Assembly (NCBI GenBank): GCA_034401795.1 | Contig: CM067370.1 | Location: forward strand, 54,114,880-54,178,879 | Direction: 5' to 3' | Source: Chaetoderma sp. LZ-2023a | Taxonomy: Eukaryota > Mollusca > Caudofoveata > Chaetodermatida > Chaetodermatidae | DNA length: 64,000 nucleotides | In this document: positions 22,090-32,534 of the stretch, in pieces | How positions within the stretch are numbered: the stretch's first letter is position 1 | Layout of the letters: the number at the start of each line of letters is the position of its first letter | The notes under the pieces: generated by a model | Database searches by the model: none | Seen by the model: the letters and a program-made list of their open reading frames with translations, nothing else | Told to the model about the DNA's origin: nothing | Translations under genes and position numbers: made by a program

Positions 22090-22288
22090 CCACTCTGGTG
22101 TCAAAACTTTAAATTTTCAAATTAAATTAAAAGATGAACTGGTGTTCATTTTTCAACAGATTTGGTGGGAGATGGTGCTGTCATAGACAGCAACATCTGC
22201 CATCAGAATTGTTGAAAAATGTACACCAGTTCCTGTGATATTGAGCCAGTAAAAGATAGAATATTGACAACAGAGTAGTAAGGGTTAA
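22086..22288. repeat. fold-back family C, TTAA ends
   Basis: TTAA 22086-22089 followed by 'CCACTCTGGTGTCAAAAC'; centre 'GGTGCTGTCATAGACAGCAAC'; right end 'GTAAGGG' then TTAA 22285-22288. Confidence 0.87.
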
Positions 22289-22309
22289 TGTCAAAAATTT
22301 GTTTAAAAT

Positions 22310-22450
22310 ACTGATTCAGAAAAGTTTGACGGTGTTTGAGAATAACAAACACAAACTTGAATCGTTTAAAATTACAAATACTGATTCAGAAGAGGTTGAT
22401 GTTATTTGAGAATAACTAACACAAACTTGTAATGTTATATCTGATATCTT
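22310..22450 (+). repeat. 70-bp tandem duplication downstream of the NMDA-receptor stop
   Basis: 'ACTGATTCAGAA' begins at 22310 and 22380, each followed by 'TTTGAGAATAAC(A/T)AACACAAACTTG'. It lies in what would be the 3' UTR or just beyond. No AATAAA poly-A signal is evident on the minus strand between 22290 and 22585. Confidence 0.8.
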
Positions 22451-22584
22451 TACATGGAAACAGTCTAAATCATAGTTAGTGATGCCACTGACAGCAACAA
22501 ATTTCAATCAAATTGTTTTCATATTAATAAACAAGGATTTCTTTTTACAGTGAAAGTGCAAATGTGACAATTCAGAATTAAGCG

Positions 22585-23019
22585 TTAAACCGTGGTATTT
22601 TGACACATGTTGTCGCAATTTCCAATGCGCAAATTTACTCTGTTAGGCGTCTGTGTGATTCCAACTCCAGGATATGACACAGCCTCTTCAAAACTTGGTG
22701 GTGGCTTTGTACCACCAACATTACCACTGCCATCCATACCACCAATTCTTCCCCCACCATCACAGCTACCAATTCCTCTGAAACTGCCTCCCCCACTACT
22801 GTCTTTGCTGCCTTGAGTTTGCAGTGAACGAGATGGTATGCCAATGGGTGCCACCCTTCCACCGCCAGGGATACGGGAACTCGCTGATGACATGGATACG
22901 ATTCCTGACTGCATTGTGGACTGTGTGGAGGTGGGATCAAAGCGAATAAGCGATCCTGCACTGAATGAATTTCGCTTTAACTGATCCACCATCTGTTTCT
23001 GTCTCCGTTGTCGCCGTTT
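22585..23019 (-). CDS. Grin1: NMDA-type glutamate receptor subunit 1-like, last coding exon (cytoplasmic tail)
   Basis: An open frame follows the acceptor 'TTATTATCAG' (AG at 23021-23020) for 144 codons to TAA 22587-22585, in phase 0 with the exon at 52787-52642. It would form the intracellular tail. It opens with the basic cluster 'KRRQRRQKQ', which resembles the arginine-rich ER-retention cassette of vertebrate GluN1. A Ser/Gly-rich stretch follows (GGGR, SSGGGS, DGGGRIGGMDGSG), then 'KPPPSFEEAVSYPG'. It ends in 'NTTV', a class I PDZ-ligand pattern (T-x-V). The tail has no recognisable domain, as expected. Assignment rests on splice phase and position after M4; being 29.6 kb from the previous exon, it could instead be one of several alternative last exons. 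Confidence 0.75.
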   Translation of the reverse strand, partial: KRRQRRQKQMVDQLKRNSFSAGSLIRFDPTSTQSTMQSGIVSMSSASSRIPGGGRVAPIGIPSRSLQTQGSKDSSGGGSFRGIGSCDGGGRIGGMDGSGNVGGTKPPPSFEEAVSYPGVGITQTPNRVNLRIGNCDNMCQNTTV

Positions 23020-23094
23020 CTGATAATAAAAAATTCCATCAAAGAATCTGTTAGTTTATATTAAAAATTTTAAAGCTACAATACAACGTTTTAA

Positions 23095-23260
23095 AATATT
23101 ACAGTACAGCTCATAGTTAAAATGTTAGTAAGAAATGTTTTGCTGAATATTTTGTACATAATTTGATTAGAACACATTGCTGTCTAAGGTGTTCCAATCC
23201 AATTATGTTCAAAATATTCAACAGTACGTTTTATTTTTTTTAGCTGTATTGTAATATTTG
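23095..23260. repeat. fold-back family D (TIR ATTACAGTACAGCT) with family B-like core
   Basis: 'AAATATTACAGTACAGCT' at 23094-23111 is the inverse of 'AGCTGTATTGTAATATTTG' at 23242-23260. Inside, 'GCTGAATATTTTGTACATAA' pairs with 'TTATGTTCAAAATATTCAAC'. Confidence 0.75.
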
Positions 23261-23487
23261 AAAAAGGTGCAAATATTATTTAGATACGGATATGTATGCA
23301 ATTTGTGTATTCTTGTGCGTACATGTGATTAGTGCATTTATGTTGGTGCAGTGCTATTCTTGGTGCTGTGTTATTATTAATTATTGTACAGTCATGCCAC
23401 AGTTTAATGACATAAACTAAATACATTTGAATAAAACATTAAATGGTGTGTAACCCTTTCAACACTGGAAATTCACTACCACATAGC

Positions 23488-23575
23488 AGGTTGAACAGTT
23501 TGAAAGTAATTTGACTAGAAGTTATTGCTGTATATGTAAGAACTGTTTCTAGTCAAGTTATTTCAAAATACCCAA
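23488..23575. repeat. fold-back family B
   Basis: 'GGTTGAACAGTTTGAAAGTA', then 'TTGACTAGAAG'. Right arm 'CTAGTCAAGTTATTTCAAAA'. Confidence 0.7.
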
Positions 23576-23963
23576 TGTTACCTTCTAGGTTGTCTTGACA
23601 TGGAGATAATGCTATCTTGTGGATAAAAGTGTTAAAAGGTTTAATATTATAGACATGCATGGCAGTGCATTTGTACCATATTAATGGATGTTGTGACATA
23701 ATTAGATTCTATTGAACGCTGTAATGTAATAGTCAATATTAGTCTTCTCTTGGCCTCAAACTGGGTAACCAACAATGAAAAAGAAATTTTCTTTATAATT
23801 CTTGCTCATTGAAGGCTTAAATCTGTCACTTAACTAGCTGTGTTAAGAATGCTCTCCATGTAGATTCTGCTCTTTCACCGTTCTAATGTAAAGGACAAAT
23901 TACAGCGCATTGACTCTGCGTCCTGTCAACAGACCATATATTCAACAGACACTGAACACATTA

Positions 23964-24165
23964 TTAACCCTTTAACACTCAAATTTGTTCAAGAAAATTT
24001 CAATTTTTTTCATAGAAAATGTCCAAGATCATGAAGTTTATTTTTTTACAAATTTATCACTGGAATGACTGGCTCGGTTATCGAGTCAGTCATTCCCGTC
24101 ATAAATAAAATACGAAAACTTTTTTTGGGTCTGCAAATGGACAGTTTTCAAGAAAAAAAGCGGTA
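23964..24165. repeat. fold-back family A, left TTAACCC end
   Basis: TTAA 23964 then 'CCCTTTAACACTCAAATTTG'; centre 'GGCTCGGTTATCGAGTC'. Right end degenerate. Confidence 0.75.
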
Positions 24166-24374
24166 GCCATTTATTACCAGCTTGTGTGTTTACGGTTTAA
24201 GTAAGATAATTCAAATAAGATCGTGAATTAAACCATTATAATCATTTCTAATTTACAACCAAGACACAGCAGAATCTGTCCAATACATGCAGTATTCCTT
24301 TTGTTTCAAACCATTCAACAGTTTACCTCAAAGGCAGTTGGAGTAAGATAATTGGATTTCAGTGCTGGAAATGC

Positions 24375-24594
24375 TTAACCATTTAACACTCATATCAGCC
24401 AAAAACATCATCTGTAGTGGTTTTGAGAAATACCCATTTGCAGACCAAGAGAAGACTATTTTTTGAAAATTTACCACTGAAATGACTGACTCGATAACCA
24501 GTCATTCCAATGGTAAATTTTCAAAAAGTCTTCTCTAGGTCTGCAAATGGACATTGTCTATGAGAAAATTTACTTGAACAAATTTACGGGTTAA
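24375..24594. repeat. fold-back family A, TTAA ends
   Basis: TTAA 24375-24378 then 'CCATTTAACACTCATATCAGCC'; centre 'GACTCGATAACCAGTC'; right end 'TTACGGG' then TTAA 24591-24594. Confidence 0.85.
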
Positions 24595-25654
24595 AGGGTG
24601 AACATTACAGAGCAGTGCAAAATGCCATGGCTCAGTGTGTGTGGTTCTGGTTGCAGAGATAAAAAATCTATAGATCACTATGACATAAGACATATGCTAG
24701 CTTCTATCCTTTAGTTCATAACGTCGGATGGGGGGGGAGGGGTAGGGGAACAGCCTACTAGCTAAGGGCTCCACCATATGGCTGGTGCCTAGAGACTCCA
24801 TGGTGTAGACACTACAGTATATCCTGTATGCTTCCTTTTTCATCTCCTGATTGGAGTGTTTATGTTTGCGCATGGGTCCCTCTTAGAACCTGGGTAATGC
24901 GGTAAGAAGCATGCTGACTTTCATCCTCCCACCGAAGACATTCGTCAGGTATATTTCAGCGCCATGGCGTATCACGTTTTACCAGTTCCTTGTATCGTCA
25001 AGACATATTTTTTTATGGATGACACCAGCCAATAACACTTGTTTCAAGTAGAGCCAAGCTGTTTTACAATGTCAACCCTGAACTCCTGCATACGAATATC
25101 AAGGTAATAATCATACATGTAAGCGGTTAAATATTTTGATACTAATTTTACAGCATTAAACAGCAACAGCTCCTAGTTAAACTATTTCCAAAATATGAAC
25201 ATTCCTTACATTATCAATAATTTTACATATCTAGTCGATAGTCAACTGTTTAACACTTAATATCTTTTGACAACATATCTAATGCTGTAGGATATTGCCT
25301 TCGAGAGCCACAATGGTAGACATTTGAACCTTTACTGGCCAAGAGGGCCAAAATCGGCCTCTAAAAAGGTGCCTATGTTGCAACTATAGTGTGTCATACT
25401 TGTTTTATTATATTTATTAATTGCAATGATTTAAACTGAGAATGGGATAGAAGGAAATTAAGTGGTCAAAAGGTTACTGGTTCTGTAAGTAGTGAGTTTC
25501 AGCTGTATACCTTGTGTTCTGAAGCATAGTGTTTCTAATCTGTTATTGTCATCAGTCTATTAACGGCACACTGGATCGAGGAAAATAAATTTCTAAGAGC
25601 AAATTGCTTATGTTAATCAGCAGGTCATATCAAAGATGATATGTGCATTTTTTG
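24595..25654. other. intronic, one family B copy, no gene
   Basis: A G-rich tract at 24728-24748; a family B element at about 25125-25200 ('TTAAATATTTTGATACTAAT' / 'CTATTTCCAAAATATGAAC'). The rest is unremarkable. Confidence 0.5.
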
Positions 25655-25770
25655 CTATCATTTATCATTTTTAAAGCTACAATACAACGTTTTAAAATAT
25701 TACAGTACAGCTCATAAGTTAAAATGTTAGTTAGAAATGTTTTGCTGAATATTTTGTACATAATTAGATT
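25655..25770 (+). repeat. direct copy of 23062-23175
   Basis: 'TAAAGCTACAATACAACG' through 'ATTTTGTACATAATTAGATTA' matches 23071-23175 with only a few changes in about 105 bp. It holds just the left half of the family D element. Confidence 0.85.
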
Positions 25771-27547
25771 AAAGCGATCCAGCCTGCAGTGTGGAATTCC
25801 AAGACATGTATATACTAAACTTTTATATATAATAACATACATCTGAAAATACATGTTCATAATCTGATAACCATTTTCATTCTAAATCCCCACAAACATG
25901 ATTTCAAGACATTGGCATAAGAAAACTGCATATTATTTTGGAAATAATTTGACTGAAATTTGTTGCTGCCTCAAGCAGAAACAACTTTCGCTTTGATTGT
26001 TTTCAAAATAGTCATCAGGATTTTCTGAATTTGTCAGAGCAAAATACTGTCAGCACAGAAACGGAATGAAAGTGGTTAATTATATTTATTGCAGGGAATT
26101 ACATAAATCTGGTATTCACAAAACTACTATTAGTAAAAACTTGATTCTTTAAGCAAATTATTAATGATTTTAGACATGTTCTGAATTTATTTTGAACATG
26201 TCTCTTGACTACCTTTTTGTTGACTCTAACGACTACTAGCTATAAAATGTGAATGAATTTGTATATGAGACGGATAGAGTGAGTGAGAGAAACAGTGTGA
26301 GTAAGAGCTAGAGACAGAGAGATAGATAGATAGTAGACAGAGATTTAAGCCAGAATAGTAGATAGATATAGCTTTTTTAGTTTGTATAGAAATTTTGCAT
26401 CAACATCAGTTTGTGTATAGAGTCAATTTGAAATTATTAAAAGTTGAAGTCATTTATTATTTGAAGAACCGTCTTGTTGAATACTATTGAAGTGTCTTCA
26501 CCCATTTTCGCCTGCCACCATCCCGGCAATTTCTGAACTGTAGCAGGGCTAATGCCACCAAGCTAATCCCCCGTGTTTTGAGATAGGTGGAAATAAGCCT
26601 CGCTACAACAGCACCATCTTCCACCAAGTTTTTTGAGAAATAAATTACCATTTCATCTTTTACCTTAATTTGAAAATCTAAAATTTTGACATCAGAGTGG
26701 TAATGGTCAAGCAGACAAAAGATGACTTAATTCAGGTTATTAATTTGAATCAACAGAACAAAACATTTTCTCCATATCTAGTGTAATAGATTTATGGAAT
26801 TTTAACCGGATCCAACCAACAATGGCAAAATTATTACACATGCCTACCAATGTTACTTCAAGATGCCCGACAGTGGCTAGTGGTCATATTCGATTTCAGA
26901 TAATGGTCGATTAAAACAGTATGTTTCCGGCAAATGACACAGCTGTCTCAGAATCTGGCAGTGGTTTTGTATTTAGTGAAATTCCCCGTTAAAATTTGAA
27001 ACTGATAGTCCAATCCCTACTAGAGCTATCACATGGAAACTGACATTCAAAATCTCCACAAGTGAGCTAAAACAATCACCACCACCACCCCTTCATACAC
27101 ATAGCGCTAGCTCTCCACTAAATCATTTTCCCCGTGGATGGATGGAGGGTCAGATTTGATCAAAATCTGCCCAAAAAGTCTTCTCCCATAGATCAGAAGC
27201 ATTCAATTTTAGAAAACAATTATAAACAAATGAAAATTGGTATCGCTGATCAGACTACATATGCAGCCTAATTCCCAAATAGTATTCAAAATCATAAAAA
27301 GTAAATATCACGTTTACAATATTATAAGAACCAGCATATTAAAATTTCTGAAGGCCCTAGTAATACAATTTGGCAACATATAATAGTTACTCACGATACT
27401 CAGAGAAATGAAAATTGAGACACACTTACCGTGCCATTCTTAAAATTGTTAGAAATGCTATTAGGAAAGGTAAACATTGACATGCACAAATTCAAACCCA
27501 CTATTTATGGCTAAAATAATCTCCCATTTAACAATGACCATTACAAT
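25771..27547. other. intronic, scattered repeat pieces, no gene
   Basis: Family B at 25933-26012; GA-rich tract at 26270-26345; an inverted half of family C at about 26608-26707 ('CAGCACCATCTTCCACCAAG' to 'TTGACATCAGAGTGGTAA'). Confidence 0.5.
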
Positions 27548-27945
27548 TCACCTTTCCAGAATATCAATCGATGATCTGATGTCATATGGCCTCATAATTA
27601 ACTAAGTACATGTATGTTGACGTTATAATCATTACGTCATGAATGATTCCATATCGCCCGTCTTTAATGCTTAATAGTGTAAGTTGTTGCCTAATGTTGT
27701 AGGAATTGTATGTCTCTACTACTTAATAAACATGCTGTTGAATATTTTGAAACTAATTTGACTAGGTGCTGTTGCTACCATAGGTAGCAACAGCACCCAG
27801 TCAAATTAGTCTCAAAATATTCAACAGCTTACCTGTATAGTTTTCTGGAAATTGATAGTTCAGAGATTGATGGATCCAAAAATGAGCGAGTTGTGGGTGG
27901 AGCTTAGCTAGAGATGGGCGGGGCATAGCTAGAAATGGAAAGGTC
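27548..27945 (+). repeat. dispersed repeat of about 390 bp with family B hairpin
   Basis: Sister of 19735-20095. Hairpin arms 27735-27779 and 27783-27827 with loop ATA; 43 of 45 positions pair. Right flank 'TGTATAGTTTTCTGGAAATTG' and 'GTTGTGGGTGGAGCTTAGC'. Confidence 0.87.
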
Positions 27946-28199
27946 CCTTGAAACCAAAATATTTTTAATAAAAAGTTTCACATTGTAAGACGCATCTAAG
28001 ACTAATACTGCTCTCTGGCATTCAAGCTTGCTTTCATTTATAACTGAATTTTGCTATAATCAGTTTGTAATTCTCTATAGAATATCAAAACATTCATTTT
28101 AAAATGGCCTCATTCTATTTTCTAACACTCAACATGCTGAGATTGTGTACTCTTATTGCAGGAAGATCTTTCCTATGAGGTCAATTAAAATATGTTAAT

Positions 28200-28783
28200 A
28201 TTTTTAACTACGTCGAGCCAGCCAGTCAGCCTGTCACAAATGCTTATTCCAGAGTCTAGTTTCAAGAGTTTCTGGTACACAGTAATCAAACTTGGGGGGA
28301 AGGTTTCCCGTGGAATCTTGAAGATGTGTGATAAATTTGAGGTCACAGGTCAAGGCGCCCAGATTAAAAAAGGGATTCTTTTGAAAACTATTCAGACAAG
28401 GTCTCAAGATAACTCTCATTCTACTAAAGTGATCTTGACCAGACTTGTGTAGGCAGTTGTGATGGGGGTCTCAGATTTGTGAGAAATTTGGAGGCAAAGG
28501 TCAAGGCTAATGCAAATATTTTGAAAATCACTCTCACTGGTTCTACTGGAGCCATATTGACCAAATGTGGATGGAAGGTTGTCCGTGGCGTCCCGAAGAT
28601 TAGTCATTAATTTGAGGTCAAAAGGTCAAATATCAAGGTAACAGTGACAATTAAAAATTCTTCCAAATACAAACAATGGGAGTATTTGTACATTTCTGCT
28701 TGCTTACATAGGAAGAGCGGTAGCTTGTCACATTAGACAGGTGGTCAGGCAGATAGCCGCTCAATAAGCCATGATGTTCCTTT

Positions 28784-28854
<71 letters not shown>

Positions 28855-28930
28855 CATCAGTCAGTCACAAAAGCTTTATTCCGGACCGTCATTTCAAGAC
28901 TTCTTCGGACACAGCAATCAAACTTGGTGT
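28200..28930 (+). repeat. AGGTCA-rich repeat block, with a TTAG microsatellite
   Basis: Units of about 130 bp share 'TTTGAGGTCA(C/A)AGGTCAA' and 'GTTTCCCGTGG'-type text. 'CAGCCTGTCACAAATGCTTA' (28227) recurs as 'CAGTCACAAAAGCTTTA' (28862), each followed by an 'ACACAG(T/C)AATCAAACTTGG' string. A (TTAG)18 run lies at 28784-28854. Confidence 0.7.
28784..28854 (+). repeat. (GTTA)n microsatellite, about 18 units
   Basis: 71 bases of uninterrupted tetranucleotide repeat. Confidence 0.97.
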
Positions 28931-31027
28931 ATTGTAGGTCTAATGTATGTAGTGTATGAACAGTCTGTCAGTGTGACATACTTTTTACGCTTCAACTGAA
29001 GCTACTGAGATTCTATCGACCTTGTTTACTAACATCAGTTTACAACAATAATCTGCGCGAATTCGTCCCAAGTTCAAATTGTTTTAAAACAACATTTTTT
29101 ATCTAATACTTGTCTACATTTTGGCCTATTCTACAAGTTAAAGTAAATGCAAGAAACGTTGTTTTTATTTAATGACAGTGTTTAATTTTCAAAGCTTTGG
29201 TAAACTGGCCAAATTATTCTTGCGTTCTGGGAAGAATTGGCACAGAGTCGAGCACCCGTAAAACATCAATGGGAAAGGCAATTGCGGATTTTAACAATTT
29301 GATGTTTTCATTCTTCAAAATAAGTTAGAAAATACATGATATAGATATAACACATTATTTACACAACAACATGGGTTAAAGCACGTTTTAACTAGAAATT
29401 TATTACCAAACCTTTGATATTCTGTTTTCCTAATTAAAATTGTCTTAAAAAGATATGTTGAGGAAAAAATGAATTACCAAACCTTTTCTTAGAACTTGAA
29501 AATTGAGTGTAAAGCTGTATCCTATCTACGGGAAATTACAGTATATTCAAGCTTGAACAATTGTAGCTGTTATTTATAATGCGGCTAATTATTGTCAGAC
29601 TACAGCATTATGTACTACTGATCTGCATGCAACAATTTTGTTAATTACAACCTCATTGAGCGATGTCAGATTTTCTTCCCTTTCATGTTCCACGATTGGC
29701 ACCAGCAATGCTTGAGATTCTCGCAATACCTTGCGTCTCTGAAATCGACCAAAGTCCACCCAGTTTAAACCTCTTCCTGCTCACATTCCAGACTTTTCTC
29801 TTACAGGTTAATTGGTGGTCACTTTGTAAATGGTGTGGTTGTAAGATGTTGCTGTCTAGAAAAGCAACAACTTTCAGCAACACTATTTCAAACAGGACAG
29901 GTATGTTACTATGTCATTTCAATGGTTCCAACAACATGACTAGTCGTAGGTGTAGCAGGAGAAGGCTTATAGAAATATTAATCCATTTATCTCTGAACTT
30001 AGTGTCAACATTTCAAGGCAACCATGCGTGAAAGTTTGTTGAGGATTTTAAAAGTAATTTGACTTGAAACCAGTGTTATCATACTGTCCAAGTTAAATTA
30101 ATTAAAAAATATCTAACAAACTATTTACTACAAAACAATGGATTTGTCATATCTGATCTGTTGGGTTGAGTGTTAATTCATATAATGATTTAGCTAAGGC
30201 ATGCCTGCTGTAGTGCAGTGTGGCATTGGTACTGCAAGATGCAAGCATAACATGCTAGACAAAAATATAAAAATAAAAATCTACCATAAATGAGCATCTA
30301 ATTTAGCGAGAAAACTATATGCCATCTGAATATTGGAGCACAGGAAAATGATACACATGCCATCATCTGTCCATGCATGTCTGCTATGTCTGAATAAGTG
30401 AATATAATAATAATACGAATAAATATAAATCGTGTTGCACACATTTTATTTGAGATCGATTTATTTATTGGACAGTGTTTATTTCAGCCCTGCATGGAAT
30501 GATATATATACTTCTGTGCATTGAAGACATCACATACGTGTTCATTCTCGCAACACCATCGGACTGTACCAATTACGTCGTAATTCATCGTATGTTACCT
30601 CTGCTTGTTTTCTCCCAGAAAAGCCCGCGCGCAGTCGCAGAAAGTAGTTTTCACTCAGCCAATGAAAATGCGCGTTACGGTTTTCGGTCGATTTTGACGG
30701 TCATCTGTCACGAATGTAAACCCCATGCGTAAACTGTGGAGGCTATCGTCACCCCAAAAATTTCCGCAAATTTTAAATACTTTTTCTTCATCTAATTATC
30801 TTTGATCACAATGTAGCAACATATATGTTGGAAGGTCTTATGGCTCCTGTTCAACTACGCATTCGTTTATGTAATCCTGATTGAACAATTGCTTAAGACT
30901 GCAAGACACCAATTTTTGTACTGCAGCTGATGCGGTAATTTGGAATAGTATTTTTCTGAACGCTTTCACCGCTGAAATCCTAGTATGTTCATATGAAAGC
31001 CCCAACATAATTAAAGGTAACGTCTTT
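28931..31027. other. intronic, no gene recognised
   Basis: Family B-like palindrome at 30035-30122 and traces at 29805-29895. An 85-codon plus-strand frame at 30475-30732 has CpG-containing sequence ('CCCGCGCGCAGTCGCAG'), unlike the AT-rich surroundings, but no recognisable family. Confidence 0.4.
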
Positions 31028-31112
31028 AGTACTTTGGTAACTAGTTTGACTTGAACTGTTTGGTTTAATTATAGGTAGCAACACACATTCCAGTCAAATT
31101 AGTTTCAAATCA
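31028..31112. repeat. fold-back family B, diverged
   Basis: 'TGGTAACTAGTTTGACTTGA' and 'CCAGTCAAATTAGTTTCAAA'. Confidence 0.65.
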
Positions 31113-31342
31113 TTCAACATAATATGCTTGAGCTCATACATCATAAATGATCTGTTGTTGTATGTAGTGGTGAGATTGTTAAAATTAGTTCTTTTTTATT
31201 AAGATCTAAAACATTGGATTGTGGATTGTCTAAGCTTCATCTTATCAAACAAACATCATATCGAAACACCCATATATTGAATGGAGATTACTTCTTTAAC
31301 CATTGAAACCCACAAAGTGACAACTATATTTATCTATTTTCG

Positions 31343-31656
31343 GACATGGTTGAATGTTTTGGGGTAGTCCAACTGAAAGCTGCTGTTGTCATAGATAGCA
31401 TCCCCCCCCCCCCCCCCCTTCTAACTGTCTTAACCCTTTAACACTCACATCGGTCAAAATCGGTTTCTGCAGTACGTGGTCCTGGAAATGTCCATTTGCA
31501 GACCAACAGAAGCCTATTTTTGAAAATTTACCACTAGAATCATTTCAGTGGTAAATTTTCAAACAGTCTTCTCTTGGTCTGCAAATGGACATTTGCTTTG
31601 AGAAAATTGAAATTTTCTTGAACAAATTTAAGGGTTAAGGGGTTAAAACATTCAAC
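31343..31656. repeat. family B element interrupted by a family A insertion
   Basis: Left arm 'GGTTGAATGTTTTGGGG', centre 'GCTGCTGTTGTCAT', a C18 run (31402-31419), then 'CTAACTGTC'. The right arm resumes as 'AACATTCAAC' after the inserted family A copy (31430-31646). Confidence 0.8.
31430..31646. repeat. fold-back family A inserted at TTAA (empty site known)
   Basis: TTAA 31430-31433 then 'CCCTTTAACACTCACATCGG'; right end 'AAGGGTTAAGGGG' then TTAA 31643-31646. The related segment at 32173-32194 reads 'GAACTGTCTTAAAACATTC' with no insert. So the element is bounded exactly and TTAA was duplicated. Confidence 0.92.
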
Positions 31657-32438
31657 AAAATTTTGCCTACACCAGAGGGGAATGTTGCCTACACCAGAGG
31701 AGAATGAGATTGATCCTTTAACCCTTGAAACGCCAAAGCATATACTGAGCTTTATCTAATAAATGTGATCTGCAGAAATTCAGCAGTAAGACAGCACATA
31801 CAGGGTTCATGGTCAGGTTTGTAGACTGACTAAGCCTAAATCTAACCCCAGAGACACTGAAAACCCAGTGCTAATTATATGTCTAGTTAAATACTAGCCA
31901 TACTAATTGTTATTATTGTATTAATCTATACTTACTGCACCTGCATTATTATCATTTATGTATTCCTTCAAAGTCACCAGTGCAGCTTTCTGACCTAGTG
32001 TTACTCCATATAAATGTGTGTTTATTCTCCAACACCCAATTATATATAGTGTTAGCTATACTACCAGTTATATTTAGTGTCAACTATATGGTTAGGCTCT
32101 GACATGTTTCAATGTTTTGGAGCTAGTTTGACTGGAAGCTGTTGTTGTCATGGACAGCATCAGCCCCACTTCGAACTGTCTTAAAACATTCAACAAAATG
32201 TTCCCTACACCATGGGGGAATGAGATTGAACCTTTAACCCTTGAAACCACAAAGTGTCAACAATATTAAGCTAGCTAGCTTCAAGATAGCCAGTATGGGC
32301 TTCTAGGCTAGAGCAACTCCATATAAATGTTGTGTTCTCCAACACCGACATAACTATGTAGTGGACTAACATTGTGTCAACTTTATGTCAAGCTTCTGAC
32401 ATGGTGAATGTTTTTGAGGCTAGTTTAACTGGAACTTG
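31647..32438 (+). repeat. related segments of a larger duplicated unit
   Basis: 'AATGAGATTGATCCTTTAAC' (about 31703) recurs as 'AATGAGATTGAACCTTTAAC' (32219); 'CTCTGACATG' / 'CTTCTGACATGGTGAATG' precede family B arms at about 32097 and 32392. At least three partial copies of one unit lie between 31.32 and 32.45 kb. Confidence 0.65.
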
Positions 32439-32534
32439 TTGTTCTTCTTGGCCTATAAATGGACATTCACTAAACACAAATTAAAATTTTCTTGACAAAT
32501 CTTGACCATTAAAGCTTAAAAGGGTTAAAAGTTG
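32439..32534. repeat. half of fold-back family A
   Basis: 'TTCTTCTTGGCCTATAAATG' to 'TTGACCATTAAAGC' and GGGTTAAAAG; left half missing, fused to a family B arm. Confidence 0.6.

Noticed and set aside
22607..22961. Open frames of 69 and 108 codons overlapping the receptor tail exon
   Set aside because: They are shadow frames of the Gly/Pro-rich tail; the exon at 23019-22585 is supported by splice phase.
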